NCBI GenBank assembly: GCA_963931925.1
Contig: OZ007570.1
Coordinates: forward strand, 37,874,620 to 37,938,619
Source: Onchidella celtica
Lineage: Eukaryota; Mollusca; Gastropoda; Systellommatophora; Onchidiidae
Direction of reading: 5' to 3'
Length of the DNA: 64,000 nucleotides
Shown here piece after piece: positions 23,941-35,356 of this stretch. Positions within the stretch are counted from its first letter, which is position 1; each line of letters opens with the position of its first letter. A program made the translations under genes and the position numbers. The notes below the pieces were generated by a model. It was not told where the DNA came from. It worked only from the letters and a program-made list of their open reading frames with translations, and did not search any database.

Positions 23941-24985
23941 GAGGATGAAAAAGAAGAAATAGCTGAAGATTGAAAGTCTGCCATGCAGCCAAGCTCTCAA
24001 TCTCATCAATTTCAAACGCAACTTCCATGTCAACCATATGACATGTCATTTTGAAATGTACTCATTGTTTATACCAAAATAAAACGTATTGCAATATCCA
24101 GGAACATGTTAAGCTTTGAGAATCAAGTTACCGTAAATGAAGTACCAAAAAAAAAAGAAAGCGTAAAATGGCCATTATCGTACAGACTCTATTTTAACCC
24201 TATCTAACCCTATAGGGGATGCTACGATGAAAAGAGTGAGTGTCTGGGGTGTAAAACAGCATTAAACCCAAACTCAGACTCAGATTCGAACTCCAAGATT
24301 ATATAGGTTAGTTTAGTTTTTCGGAGATTTCATTCAGTGCACCACCTTAAGTCCCCTTGAGGTGAATATAGGAGAGATACTGGTTTAGTGACAGCAGTGT
24401 GTACATGGATTCTTCCAAGAGTACCGTTTTTGTTTTCGGCAAAGTGAAAACGATATGCTGAATGTGACAATCGATTTCGACCACCTGTTTGATAGGCTCA
24501 TGATGTGCACTTTTTGTTCATTCCGTTTATCTGTCGCTGGCAGTCGGTAGTCGGGCGAGGTTCGTCTTTCCTGGGGGACATAATGAGATCAAATTAAAGC
24601 TGCCATTTTTTTTATGACTGCGTTGACCTTTCGTGCTTCCGCTCGTCCGTAGTTGAAGAGTGAGTAGTTTATATTGGGACCGTGCAGGGACGGAGGGCCA
24701 AAGTGCGTTGTCAAATTTAGAAATAAACTTTATTGTGAATGAATCAGGAATGATGAGGGTGAGAAAGGGATGAGTAAGCTAGTGAATGTGTGCACATTAT
24801 TATCTGGCTGCGTAGTTGCGACCACCTGTGACAGTATGGTGATCAATGACCAACAAGATACGCTTGCAATGTCTTGTACTTATTACAGAAATCAGACGGA
24901 GATATATTATAGATCAGAATATGCAGTGCTTGTGATTAACCGGGATTGAAGATATTTATTATCTAGATGGGCGAAACTTGAGAGA
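23941..24985. other. No gene recognised
   Basis: Intron sequence between exons A and B; nothing assigned. Confidence 0.45.
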
Positions 24986-25073
24986 AAGAGAGTGAGAGAG
25001 AGAGATTGGGGGGGGGGGAGAAACAGACAGACAGACTAACTTACTGACAGACTGACAGACAGACAGACAGATT
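24986..25073. repeat. GA and GACA simple repeat patch
   Basis: GAGAGA tract, G run and GACAGACAGACA units. Confidence 0.85.
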
Positions 25074-25734
25074 TTTTAAAAGGATTTCAAAGGCAATCTT
25101 GGGTATTCTTTAACAAAATATACTTCAGGGGGCCTATATACTGTAATTATTATTATTGAGTATGCCCCGGCAATGAGACGTTACTTATACTTTTAAAATA
25201 TTAACACATTGTCTTGTTTGTATCAGACACTTTCGGGGATTTTATAATACTATTTACATGAAGATTTATTTTTATTGTAGGTATTTTTTTTTAATAAACA
25301 CCTCAATAACTAAACGAGTTCATTCAAATTTTAAATTAATGTAGTTACCGTTTGTAAATTGTTCTTGACAAAGTTTTTTTTTTAGTGGAGATTAGTTTGA
25401 TGTTTTGTTGCGGCTGTTGTTTGGGTTGGTTGATGGGGGGGGGGGGGTGGAAAAGGGAGTATCCGACCTCCAATAATGTTATAAAAGATGCTCTAACAAC
25501 CCTTTCGAGGGCTAAAAAGAAAGAAAGAACCAAGGTCTAGATCAGGATAAAGGCATCCCACTAGGGAGCCCTTTTGAGGACTAACAAAGCCAAGAGAATG
25601 ATTTGAGGTCTTTATTTTAGGAGGTTCGCTGCCCTTGGCATTTACACCTCACTTTACTTGTTTTATTATTTCTTGTTCTGGCGGGGGGGGGGGGGGGGGG
25701 GGAGATGATATGGATAAATTTTAATCTATTAATT
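25074..25734. other. No gene recognised; two long G runs
   Basis: G runs at 25435-25447 and 25683-25702, the longest in the window. Confidence 0.5.
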
Positions 25735-26060
25735 TCAATTTTGCCCTTCGGCCTGCTCTTTACGATTTCCAACTGCCAAGGTATCTTTAACGTGCGCAAC
25801 GTGCACACGGGCCCTCCGAATTTTTTCGTCCTTATCCGAGAAGACTAGGTACTCGATCCTACCCCCCAATAGGACCAGGGACTTGAAAATATGAGAAAAA
25901 TCCAATTTCCAAGAACTACTCGATCCTACCCCCCAATAGGACCAGGGACTTGAAAATATGAGAAAAATCCACTTTCCAACATGCCTGCACTGCCCGGGTT
26001 TAGAACCCGGGACCTTTGGCATGAGAGGCGAACAAAGCCAAGAGAACCACAATGACGGGT
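25735..26060 (-). mobile_element. tRNA-derived SINE with internal 67-bp duplication, reverse orientation
   Basis: Minus strand: a tRNA-like head with CCCGGGTTCTAAACCCGGGC (B box in a strong stem) at about 25990-26030, then the body, then CGTGTGCACGTTGCGCACGT and GTTAAAGATACCTTGGCAGT near the tail, a conserved-domain style seen in marine invertebrate SINEs. A 67-bp segment (ACTCGATCCTACCCCCCAAT...) is present twice, at 25851 and 25918. The LTR element landed about 70 bases away. Confidence 0.65.
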
Positions 26061-26127
26061 GTAACAACGACAAGAACGAAACAAGTAAAATACAAACAAG
26101 AACAGGAAAAAGGCGTGTAAATACCTA

Positions 26128-27312
26128 TGTCACAAATCCCAGACTGGGAGATGTAATAAGTTATGACAGGACAACAATCACGAACAAACAAGTTAACACT
26201 TAACAGAACAATCCATCAGACTCACACATTTATTAAACATAATTATACATATAATAGCGCAATTACATATATTATATTATTGAAATGACTGCCGTACAAC
26301 GGCCTTATTCTCACACACACGCTCCCTCGGATCCACAATCCGGTAGTTACTCCTAAAGGCACTTCGGCCTCAGCCTCTCCCCTCAGGGTCTTAATAGTAC
26401 ATTAATGATTCACTGGCACCGCAGTCTCTCAATATCACCTTCCTATTGTCATACACCTTAGCACTCCCCTAGCACCTCCGCAGGGCAATAACACATTATT
26501 ATTTCCATAGCCATCAACATGGCAACAACATAATATCAGTTCACTAGCCTATCAACATGGCAACAACATAGTATCTCATTCACTCTCATATCTACGTCCC
26601 TGTCCGTGGCCTGACTGCCACGACTTTATGTGCCTCTACTGTCCTGCACTGACAGCCTCACTTCTGGCCTATGTGTGGCCTCCGGCCCTATGCTGGCCTA
26701 TCCCCTGTGCTCATCGAGGTGGCTCTGCGGCCCGTCCCCGACACCTACAAGAATAACATTACATTGGTATAATACCCTACCATTTCTATTCACTCCACCT
26801 CTCCTTACAATCCATGAAGCGTACACACACTAGTTCACCTTTCACTCACCACACATCTTACGGTAACACACCTCCATCGGAGTACACACTACTCACTCGC
26901 GCTACAAATCCATGAACTCACTTTCATCTATCGCTCATGGCGCACATTGCTATATCCAATATCAAGGACTTCCACATTCCTCACATATACTTATTCACAT
27001 CATGGTAATAGACGAATATAATATAATACATCAATCATAATAATCAATCAACATTCTACATACCAGTCATAACTGGAAAGACTCTCACTAGTCTTCTCGA
27101 TTGCTTCCTTTTATCTCTGCCCGATGGGCTATTATTCACAGATCCGCTCCCTAGGACCTTCTAACTTGCAGTGATAGTTATACAGCGCTTTCGCCTCCTT
27201 CAGACCCCCCACTCATGACATGCACGACTTTTCTTCCCTGTCTCCGTGCGTTAATTTTACTCTCCTCCTTTCCCCCCGTAATTATTAACTATCGCTCACT
27301 CCACTCGTGACA
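26128..27312 (-). repeat. 3' LTR of the Gmr1-like element
   Basis: This 1185-bp copy is the downstream LTR in element orientation, with terminal TGTCAC/GTGACA. It lies next to the purine-rich tract at 27313-27336. It is near-identical to the other LTR. Confidence 0.92.
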
Positions 27313-27336
27313 TCATCCCCCACCCCAAAAAAATTA
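27313..27336 (-). promoter_or_regulatory. Polypurine tract of the LTR element
   Basis: On the minus strand, GGGGTGGGGGATGA, preceded by seven T, lies directly against the 3' LTR. This is the expected place and composition for the plus-strand primer. Confidence 0.75.
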
Positions 27337-27670
27337 ATGCAATTAATTTCAAATCGCATCAAGATGACTGTCAACGAGTGAGCGTGAGCAATACCTACAC
27401 TAGAAAAATGACCTATCAGTTCCCCCAGTATATAAAATACCGAAATCAGGGAAAAATATGGGGATCCGTATGGCCTGCAATATGCATATATGTGTCACAT
27501 CATGAATAGCTAACTAACCACAATACTTAATACAGAATCAAAAACCACTCAACCTATCAACCATTTTTCATATCATATATTTTATAATGTCAATATTTTA
27601 AAGTCGACTCATTCACACAGATCCTGTCAATGTTCCTGTCCTCCGATGTATAAGCTCCTGAAATCTTCCC
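27337..27670 (-). other. 3' noncoding spacer of the LTR element
   Basis: An AT-rich stretch between the end of the RNase H frame and the polypurine tract. No gene seen. Confidence 0.6.
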
Positions 27671-29635
27671 CTAGGCTCGACTAAGGTAGTCGGCGATATG
27701 ATTGCTGGTTCCTGGAATTGGTTGAATAACGAAGGTGTACGGCTGTAAAGCCAATGCCCATCTAGACAAGCGTGGGCTGGACGAACGATTCTTCGACAAA
27801 AATGTCAGTGGCTTGTGGTCCGTCTGGATACAAAATTCTCGTCCCATGAGATAACGTCCTAATTTCTGGACGGACCAGACAATGGCAAGACACTCACGCT
27901 CTATCACAGAATACTTTCTTTCTCTCTGCAATAACTTCCTACTGACATAACATACAGGATGGAGACATTCGTTCTTCTCCTGTAGAAGACAAGCGCCGAC
28001 ACCAGAGTCCGACGCATCCGTTCTGAGGATAAAATTAGATCGAAAATCGGGTAATATCAGAATGGGTGACGATGATAATGCTGTCACCAAATTATCAAAT
28101 GATGTCTGACATTCAGACGTCCACTGGACCTTATCGGGTTGTCCCTTCTTAGTAAGGTCAGTAAGAGAAGATGACAAGGAGGAAAAATTTGGAATGAACT
28201 TTCTGTAATAATTTAAAATTCCCACTAAGCTTCTGACTTGTTTCTTTGTTTTAGGGATTTGCAACCCTACTAACTTGTCAATTTTTGTTTCTTCAGGTCT
28301 CTGAACACCTCTACCCACAATATGTCCTAAGAATATTATCTCTGGACATGCCAAATCCATCTTTGCGGGTTTAGCAGTTAGCCCAAAATGACGTAATCGT
28401 TGAAAAATTACTGTTAGTGTCTGAATATGATCAGACCATGTCGATGTATGGCATGCTATATCGTCAAAGAATGACACGACATTAGGTATGTCCTTCAACA
28501 CTAATCTCATTAATCGTGCAAACGTCGCTGGCGCGTTTACCAACCCAAATGGCATGACCTTAAATTGGAATAATCCAATGGGCGTTTGGAACGCCGTGTA
28601 TTGTTTAGACTCCTCAGTAAGCGGGATTTCCCAATACCCTTTCGTCAAATCTATCTTGGAAAACCACGTGGACCCGGCCAATGAAGCTATTAATTCCTCC
28701 TGAAACGGGATAGGCTCCCTATCGCCTACCGTAATAGTGTTCAATCTTCGAAAATCAATACAGAACCGCACCGATCCATCAAGTTTTTTCACGAGGACGA
28801 TGGGTGATGAATACGGCGATGTTGATGGTTCTATCACATCTAACTTCAACATCGACTCAACTTCCTTTATGACCCTATCCCTCGAAGAAAAAGGCAACGG
28901 ATACGGTCTAAGAAATACTGGCTTATCCGACGTCAACTTTATTTGGTGCTGGATCACCGTAGTGCGACCCGGCAAATCCGTAACAACATCCGGAAATGAC
29001 GCTAACAGGGTCTCAAGTTCCCTACTCCTTGAACTTGTAAGGTCAGGGTTAATTTTTACGTCCCTGTAACCTTGTGTCGCAGTTAACTCCGGCAATTGAA
29101 TTTGTAACTCTTCCTGCGCCTCGGTGTCGCTTACGTCACAGTCCAACTGGTCTACGACCCCCGTACAAGCAGTAGAGAAGACAGTCTCCTCTGGTCTTGT
29201 CTGTGCACACAGATACTGTGGTCTCTCATAAAATCTCTGTAGCATATTAACATGGAAAACCTTACTCGTTCCATCAATGTGGATAGCGTAATCTACCTTT
29301 GAAACAACTCGCTCAATAACATAAGGACCTTTCCATGTCATCAATAACTTATTATGGTCCGTAGGTAACAACAACAGAACCTTGTCTCCTGGCTTAAAAA
29401 TTCTCAGTTTGGAACCTCTATCTTTATAGTCTTTTGCTCTTTTCGAAGCGATACCAGAAGTTTCTTCTGCTATAGTGCGCGCTGCAGATAGTCTTTCTCT
29501 TAAATCAACAAGGTACCGAAACCTTTCTAAACCGTTCCGAAACCGTGGGGATCTTTTGACGAGGAGCCTGGGGTGAACGACCCTCATGCGTCGTCTTTTG
29601 GCACGCACTGCACGTCTTACAATATAAACGTACAT
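27671..29635 (-). CDS. Gypsy-class integrase C-terminus, reverse transcriptase and RNase H
   Basis: Recognisable from the N-terminal side: an integrase C-terminal region with FKPGDKVLLLLP and the GPY-type motif WKGPYVIERV, then a Gypsy reverse transcriptase (SPYSSPIVLVKKLDGS, FCIDFRRLN, SKIDLTKGYWEIP, catalytic FFDDI). RNase H follows with TDASDSGVGACLLQ and a final SNHIADYLSRA. Ending the polyprotein with RNase H rather than integrase is the Gmr1-like arrangement. This is part of a fossil element. Confidence 0.87.
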   Translation of the reverse strand: MYVYIVRRAVRAKRRRMRVVHPRLLVKRSPRFRNGLERFRYLVDLRERLSAARTIAEETSGIASKRAKDYKDRGSKLRIFKPGDKVLLLLPTDHNKLLMTWKGPYVIERVVSKVDYAIHIDGTSKVFHVNMLQRFYERPQYLCAQTRPEETVFSTACTGVVDQLDCDVSDTEAQEELQIQLPELTATQGYRDVKINPDLTSSRSRELETLLASFPDVVTDLPGRTTVIQHQIKLTSDKPVFLRPYPLPFSSRDRVIKEVESMLKLDVIEPSTSPYSSPIVLVKKLDGSVRFCIDFRRLNTITVGDREPIPFQEELIASLAGSTWFSKIDLTKGYWEIPLTEESKQYTAFQTPIGLFQFKVMPFGLVNAPATFARLMRLVLKDIPNVVSFFDDIACHTSTWSDHIQTLTVIFQRLRHFGLTAKPAKMDLACPEIIFLGHIVGRGVQRPEETKIDKLVGLQIPKTKKQVRSLVGILNYYRKFIPNFSSLSSSLTDLTKKGQPDKVQWTSECQTSFDNLVTALSSSPILILPDFRSNFILRTDASDSGVGACLLQEKNECLHPVCYVSRKLLQRERKYSVIERECLAIVWSVQKLGRYLMGREFCIQTDHKPLTFLSKNRSSSPRLSRWALALQPYTFVIQPIPGTSNHIADYLSRA

Positions 29636-31820
29636 CTCTGTATACTGACGGCCAATAAAAATCTTTCAGAACTCTCTGCTTGGTTCTAGTACTTCCCATA
29701 TGACCCGCTAATGGAACATCCTGGGCCAGACGCAATACTGTAGCAATTAACGACCGTGGTACGACGACCTGCTTTTGAACGGAAGCCACTGTGACGTACA
29801 TACGGAACAGAATGCCCCCCTGGACAAAAAAGGAGGACGACCCGTTCTTATATCTCCTCGTTTTCTCGGTTCGCGCTTCCCCAAAGCATGGGTTTAATGA
29901 TGGGTCCTCCCTTTGTAATTTCGCCAAGCGCTCTGGCGTGATATCTAGGTTGACCGCTGGCGTCGCCAAAGGTCTAATCTTATCTTTATCCGCTACCCGT
30001 CGACGTGTTTCGACCGCGGCGCAAAAGTCAATACCTTTTGATTGCGACCATGCTTGCACGTTCTCATCGGAAGGGGAAACTACCCGTGATACATTCCCAA
30101 TGATGAGCTGGGCGCCTGGAAAACAACCAACGACTGCTTCGACTTCCCCGCTAAGGAAAGGTGTATCTATCATTATTCTTGCCATGGGTAATTTCTCAAT
30201 GGCCCCCGAAAATTGGATGCACGGGACAGTCTCACCTGTAAGCTGTGAATCCCGAATGCAATCCCTATGCACTCCCACAACGGTAGATCCTGTATCTCGT
30301 AAAACCGAGACCGGTTCGTCCCCAACAAACCCCGGATAAACCCTAAGACCACCTCCTGTATGACATGAATTTATAACGGGGATCTTTCTCCCACAAGGTA
30401 AAACACCGGAAGATAATAACTTCTCACAACTGGGACACTTAGAATACTGTCCGCCTCCGTTGTTCGATGTAACACACGCAGCCGCATGATGAAATTTATT
30501 TGGGGAACATGGACTGGAGCTACTGTCCACGTTCGCCGCTATCCTACCTGCAGGGCAGTTCACGCTGATGTGATCTGCTCTTCCGCAGTTCCAACACTTC
30601 GCGGCCCTACACTCGCGCGAAAAGTGACCCACGCGTCCGCAAGTCCAACACTCCGCTCCCTGTGCTGCTCTAGGCCTGGGTCCCCGTGACCCCTCGCGAC
30701 CGGAACTAGAGTCCCTATGCCGTCGGTCATCGGCAAAGGTCACAAGTCGGCCCCGGCCATTACCGCGACCTAGCCCTCCTGCTCGGTCAAACTTACCGGG
30801 TCCATATGCCGGTGATTGGTGATAGCCCCTACGCTGCCCCTGGGCTTGCCCGCTATAGGCACCACGCTGACGCGACCTGTCCCTAAGTCCTGCCGGCGAC
30901 CCCTCGACAACGGCGACGTACCCAGCATCTTGGACGTACGCCCTGGCGACTGGTTTGGACGGATGCGCCGTACGGTATGCCTCCGCCAACTTAGACGCCT
31001 CCTGCACCGTCGCGGGTTCGTTCTCTTTCAGGAAAGCCACCAGATCTTTGTGGCACGACGCGTACAGCTGGTCACGGATCATTAAGTCTTTCAGTTTAGC
31101 AAAATCCGTGCCCACATGCGCCAAGTCTACCCAGTTCGCGAAATACTCCGTCAGTCTCGCGACGAAGGCAGCAAAGTCCTCCCTGGTATCTGCACGTGCT
31201 CGCCTAAACTGCTCCCGGAAATATTCCTCGGTACGCGCAAATCGGCGAAGCAGCAAAGCCTTCAGCTTATCGTAATCTTGTACGTCTTCGCGCTGTAGCT
31301 CTTTAAAGTATGTTAACGCTCGCCCCTGCAATAGCGACGCCAGGTACGTGGCCCATAATTCCTTATTTTCCCCCCATTGCAATTGTGCGTTCAGTTCGAA
31401 CCTGTAAAGGAAGGCGTCTATGTCGTCCTTCCGGTCGTCGAACGTAGGGAGCTTAATCCTAACGCCACCTTTATTGGGTACCTGCCGCTCAACTGTTTCT
31501 GTTGGCGCACTCTTTTTGATTTCCAACTCCGCTATTCTTACTCGCGCGTCTGTCTCCCGCTCTTGAGCTTCTATCTCCTTTAACCTTAACTCCCTCTCCT
31601 GCTCCTGAGCCTTAGCCTCTCTTTCCTGTTGCTTAAACTCCCTTTCCTGCTGCTGAGCCTTAGCCTCTCTTTCCTCTTCCTTATCCTTTTTTTCCTGTTC
31701 TCTATCCTTAGCACGCTCATCGCGCATTTCTGCCTGCTGTTCTTTAATCCAGCCGCGTAGCTCTTCTCCCTCCAGGCCAAGTTCCTTACCCAACTTCATT
31801 AGTTGTTGGAGTTCCGCCAT
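29505..31820 (-). CDS. Gypsy-class gag, protease and integrase N-terminal region
   Basis: The reading block opens with MAELQQLMKLGKELGLEG and a long Glu/Gln/Arg-rich coiled coil (about residues 20-110). A retrotransposon gag domain follows with the RRFARTEEYFREQFRRAR-type helix. Two CCHC zinc knuckles come next (CWTCGRVGHFSREC and CWNCGRADHISVNC), then a retropepsin-like segment with LRDTGSTVVGV. The integrase zinc-binding region is last (GHMGSTRTKQRVL, YCKTCSACQ). Gag would package element RNA, the protease would cut the polyprotein, and the integrase region would bind DNA ends. This is part of a fossil element. Confidence 0.85.
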   Translation of the reverse strand: MAELQQLMKLGKELGLEGEELRGWIKEQQAEMRDERAKDREQEKKDKEEEREAKAQQQEREFKQQEREAKAQEQERELRLKEIEAQERETDARVRIAELEIKKSAPTETVERQVPNKGGVRIKLPTFDDRKDDIDAFLYRFELNAQLQWGENKELWATYLASLLQGRALTYFKELQREDVQDYDKLKALLLRRFARTEEYFREQFRRARADTREDFAAFVARLTEYFANWVDLAHVGTDFAKLKDLMIRDQLYASCHKDLVAFLKENEPATVQEASKLAEAYRTAHPSKPVARAYVQDAGYVAVVEGSPAGLRDRSRQRGAYSGQAQGQRRGYHQSPAYGPGKFDRAGGLGRGNGRGRLVTFADDRRHRDSSSGREGSRGPRPRAAQGAECWTCGRVGHFSRECRAAKCWNCGRADHISVNCPAGRIAANVDSSSSPCSPNKFHHAAACVTSNNGGGQYSKCPSCEKLLSSGVLPCGRKIPVINSCHTGGGLRVYPGFVGDEPVSVLRDTGSTVVGVHRDCIRDSQLTGETVPCIQFSGAIEKLPMARIMIDTPFLSGEVEAVVGCFPGAQLIIGNVSRVVSPSDENVQAWSQSKGIDFCAAVETRRRVADKDKIRPLATPAVNLDITPERLAKLQREDPSLNPCFGEARTEKTRRYKNGSSSFFVQGGILFRMYVTVASVQKQVVVPRSLIATVLRLAQDVPLAGHMGSTRTKQRVLKDFYWPSVYRDVRLYCKTCSACQKTTHEGRSPQAPRQKIPTVSERFRKVSVPC

Positions 31821-32728
31821 TTCACAGATTTATGGTTATGGTATATATTTAAAAAAAACGGCTAACCTGTCGGTATGATACTAACGACACGACCAGAGAC
31901 CTGAGATCACACCAGATATAACAATACCCAGTTGTCTCAAATACAATTCAGAAATTTACCTTTACAACACAATTAATTCTTTATCTATAAAATGCATAGC
32001 ACTATTAATTATAAAAGAAAATAGAAATGACAAGAATGAAGAAATACAGTAGAAGGACCACAAGTACGTCAAGGACAACGAACCAGACTAGGACAAAGCT
32101 TCTACAAAAAAAAACTATAATGGAAAAAAATGCAACCTACTACGCCGATTACACAACACGGTACGAACAAGAACAGAGTCTGAAAAAAAAGAACGTATCT
32201 ACAGAAAGGTAGAAGAGGGACAAGAGAAACGTCTTCCTAAAACAACGAGGAAGATAGAACGCTACAATCTAAACAAAAATACAGGTCCCTACAGAACTGG
32301 TCACTGTGATGAACGAAGTTCCAAAGTTTACCACACCTTTTTAAAAGGATAAACTAAGTTCAACACAGCAAACCCGCGCCACCGCCCGTATAACCTATAA
32401 CGACAACAACAGCAAAAACAGGGAAAAAGACAGATTAAAGGAACAGCCCACAATCCAGGGCACAAAAATTTTGACTTTCACTTAACTTTTGAAATTTTGA
32501 GTAAAACTCCTCCCTTTAATCGGAGCTCTGGCTGCTCGTCTCCTCAGGCTGCACGCACACACTCTGGAAAGTTTAAATACAAATTAATACCTATTCATAG
32601 CAATACATGTATCAATATACATTCATTATTATACATAAATCATATCATGAAATGTCCATTCATCCAACGAACAAGACAGCACAATTACCTACTAACTAAC
32701 TACAACTAAATATTACGAAAATGGACGA
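31821..32728 (-). other. Untranslated leader of the LTR element
   Basis: About 0.9 kb of A-rich sequence lies between the primer-site repeats and the gag start. No domain or conserved motif is recognised. Confidence 0.6.
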
Positions 32729-32819
32729 GTCACAATGGACGAGCCCCCAATGTCACAACGGACGAGCCCCCAATGTCACAACGGACGAGCCCCCAATGTC
32801 ACAACGGACGAGCCCCCAA
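32729..32819 (-). repeat. Primer-binding site of the LTR element in four tandem 23-bp units
   Basis: Read on the minus strand, the base after the 5' LTR begins TTGGGGGCTCGTCCG, matching the first 14 bases of the tRNA-Pro primer site TGGGGGCTCGTCCGGGAT. The unit then ends TTGTGACA, which resembles the last bases of the LTR (TTTGTGACA). Three units are identical and the fourth differs by one base. Confidence 0.85.
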
Positions 32820-34014
32820 TGTCACAAATCCCAGACTGGGAGATGTAATAAGTTATGACAGGACAACAATCACGAACAAACAAGTTAACACTTAACAGAA
32901 CAATCCATCAGACTCACACATTTATTAAACATAATTATACATATAATAGCGCAATTACATATATTATATTATTGAAATGACTGCCGTACAACGGCCTTAT
33001 TCTCACACACACGCTCCCTCGGATCCACAATCCGGTAGTTACTCCTAAAGGCACTTCGGCCTCAGCCTCTCCCCTCAGGGTCTTAATAGTACATTAATGA
33101 TTCACTGGCACCGCAGTCTCTCAATATCACCTTCCTATTGTCATACACCTTAGCACTCCCCTAGCACCTCCGCAGGGCAATAACACATTATTATTTCCAT
33201 AGCCATCAACATGGCAACAACATAATATCAGTTCACTAGCCTATCAACATGGCAACAACATAGTATCTCATTCACTCTCATACACTCTCATATCTACGTC
33301 CCTGTCCGTGGCCTGACTGCCACGACTTTATGTGCCTCTACTGTCCTGCACTGACAGCCTCACTTCTGGCCTATGTGTGGCCTCCGGCCCTATGCTGGCC
33401 TATCCCCTGTGCTCATCGAGGTGGCTCTGCGGCCCGTCCCCGACACCTACAAGAATAACATTACATTGGTATAATACCCTACCATTTCTATTCACTCCAC
33501 CTCTCCTTACAATCCATGAAGCGTACACACACTAGTTCACCTTTCACTCACCACACATCTTACGGTAACACACCTCCATCGGAGTACACACTACTCACTC
33601 GCGCTACAAATCCATGAACTCACTTTCATCTATCGCTCATGGCGCACATTGCTATATCCAATATCAAGGACTTCCACATTCCTCACATATACTTATTCAC
33701 ATCATGGTAATAGACGAATATAATATAATACATCAATCATAATAATCAATCAACATTCTACATACCAGTCATAACTGGAAAGACTCTCACTAGTCTTCTC
33801 GACTGCTTCCTTTTATCTCTGCCCGATGGGCTATTATTCACAGATCCGCTCCCTAGGACCTTCTAACTTGCAGTGATAGTTATACAGCGCTTTCGCCTCC
33901 TTCAGACCCCCCACTCATGACATGCACGACTTTTCTTCCCTGTCTCCGTGCGTTAATTTTACTCTCCTCCTTTCCCCCCGTAATTATTAACTATCGCTCA
34001 CTCCACTCGTGACA
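32820..34014 (-). repeat. 5' LTR of the Gmr1-like element
   Basis: This 1195-bp copy is the upstream LTR in element orientation. It matches 26128-27312 along its length apart from one T/C difference and an additional 10-bp CACTCTCATA-type step near 33280. It contains an imperfect direct repeat around CATCAACATGGCAACAACAT at about 33205-33260. The promoter was not resolved. Confidence 0.92.
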
Positions 34015-34419
34015 ACCTAGAGCAGCGATCTACCTAAAACAAAGACCTGCAATCTGTGAATTTTCAACGTTAGGATCTGTTCCATCCACGGCTCCCCTCC
34101 TGCGATACATCCGTCCACATTCCCAGTGCACACTAAATAGGACAACATCATTGGTTAAACTGCCCGTGGAAATTGATGATAATTCCCTCTTCATCTGAAG
34201 TTATGCCCGTGTCTGTTTTCACTGTCAGAGTGAAGAATGATGCTTCCCATTGTGCGTGCGTACTTATAAATAGGTCAGTCACAGAATACGTAATTATACC
34301 GCTGGGTATAATACCAGTTTAGCGTCAGCCAAAATGAATCTAGACGTCAAGAATATTTCCTTCTAGCTTTCGTATTTTTAATTTCTCTCTTTTTGTTTGC
34401 TTCATACCGTCATAGGATC

Positions 34420-34550
34420 ATAGAGCCAAGTCTCTTTTGCTTCGGTTTTGACTCAGATCAATTGAGCTTTCTTTGAATCAACTAGCGAGATAAACTTTGT
34501 TGCGGCCTCACTAATGCGAGAGGTCCCCTATAACTCCAGATTTAACTCAG
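34420..34550 (+). repeat. Dispersed repeat family K, copy 1
   Basis: GGTTTTGACTCAGATCAATT and TTTGAATCAACTAGCGAGAT are shared with 36310-36440 and, in reverse, 42070-42200. No terminal repeats were seen. Confidence 0.6.
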
Positions 34551-34910
34551 CGTGATCCTCGAGGGTGTGAAATAAAGAAAAAGAGAAGTTTTAAAAAAAA
34601 CAAAAGAGAAAGAGGGAAATAATATGCTTTTAAAAACCCACCAAAGTGACCCTCGAGTGTACGAAACAACACAAAAAAATGGGAAGCCAAAGTGATCTTC
34701 GGCTTTGCGAAACATTAAAAAAATAAAGGAAAGTTAGAAAATCAAAGAGAAAGAGGGAAAATAATATTCTTTAAAATCCCACCAAAATGGTCATCGAGTG
34801 TACGAAACAAAACAAAACAAAAAACGTAAAAAACGGCAAGTTAATAATACAAATACATGTAGAAAGAACAAAAGCAATCCTTGAATATACGAAACAAGCC
34901 AACAAAACAC
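34550..34910. repeat. Diverged tandem repeat, unit about 140 bp
   Basis: AAGAGAAAGAGGGAAATAAT with CCCACCAAAGTGACCCTCGA and GTGTACGAAACAA recurs at about 34603 and 34744, with a weaker third trace at 34870. Confidence 0.6.
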
Positions 34911-35356
34911 ACTCACATTTGCCTCCCCGCCCCCGGGCGGGACTAACCTGGAAGAATTCCAAGAAATGCGCTCTGAAATGTTAACTGGCTGATTTCTTTT
35001 GTGTAGAAGTAAAGCCATGAGACAAACAAAAAAAACTATGGGGGGGGGGGGGGGTGGGGGCGTATGTTTGAGGACTGGTTTTATCGAGGAAACTGCTGGG
35101 TTTGGTTTCTTACACTTGGTTTCTGTCTTTCTTCGTTCTTGTCGTCTGGCTGCCTTCTTCGCTTTCCTCTTCTAGCTGTCACGTTTCAGTCCCCAAGAGA
35201 GCTATTTAGTCCACGAAAGGGCTGTTTTTGGCTGGCAATAAAGGGGGAACAAGCTTTTAACCCCTTTTGTGCTTGTGGTGAAAATTTTGGTTTTGTGAGA
35301 ATTAATTTGTTCTTAGGGGCATAGCTGAGTGATAAAATGTATTTCTGTGTATCACC
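34911..35356. other. No gene recognised
   Basis: Contains a G run at 35041-35060. The rest is unassigned intron. Confidence 0.45.

Larger units (their letters stand above)
26128..34014 (-). mobile_element. Gypsy-class (Gmr1-like) LTR retrotransposon, young, antisense to host gene
   Basis: A fossil element with both LTRs (26128-27312 and 32820-34014), each starting TGTCAC and ending GTGACA, flanked by a perfect 5-bp target duplication ACCTA (26123-26127 and 34015-34019). Coding parts lie on the minus strand in the order gag, zinc knuckles, protease, integrase zinc-binding region, integrase C-terminal GPY/F-like region, reverse transcriptase, RNase H. Integrase before RT is the Copia-like order known for the Gmr1-like group of Gypsy elements. 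The LTRs differ, by eye, at one base and one 10-bp step, so insertion is very recent. The coding region looks broken, with about one or two breaks. It sits in the intron between ROS1-like exons A and B. Confidence 0.9.

Noticed and set aside
28488-31298. Plus-strand frames within the LTR element
   Set aside because: They are antisense shadows of the minus-strand gag and pol regions.
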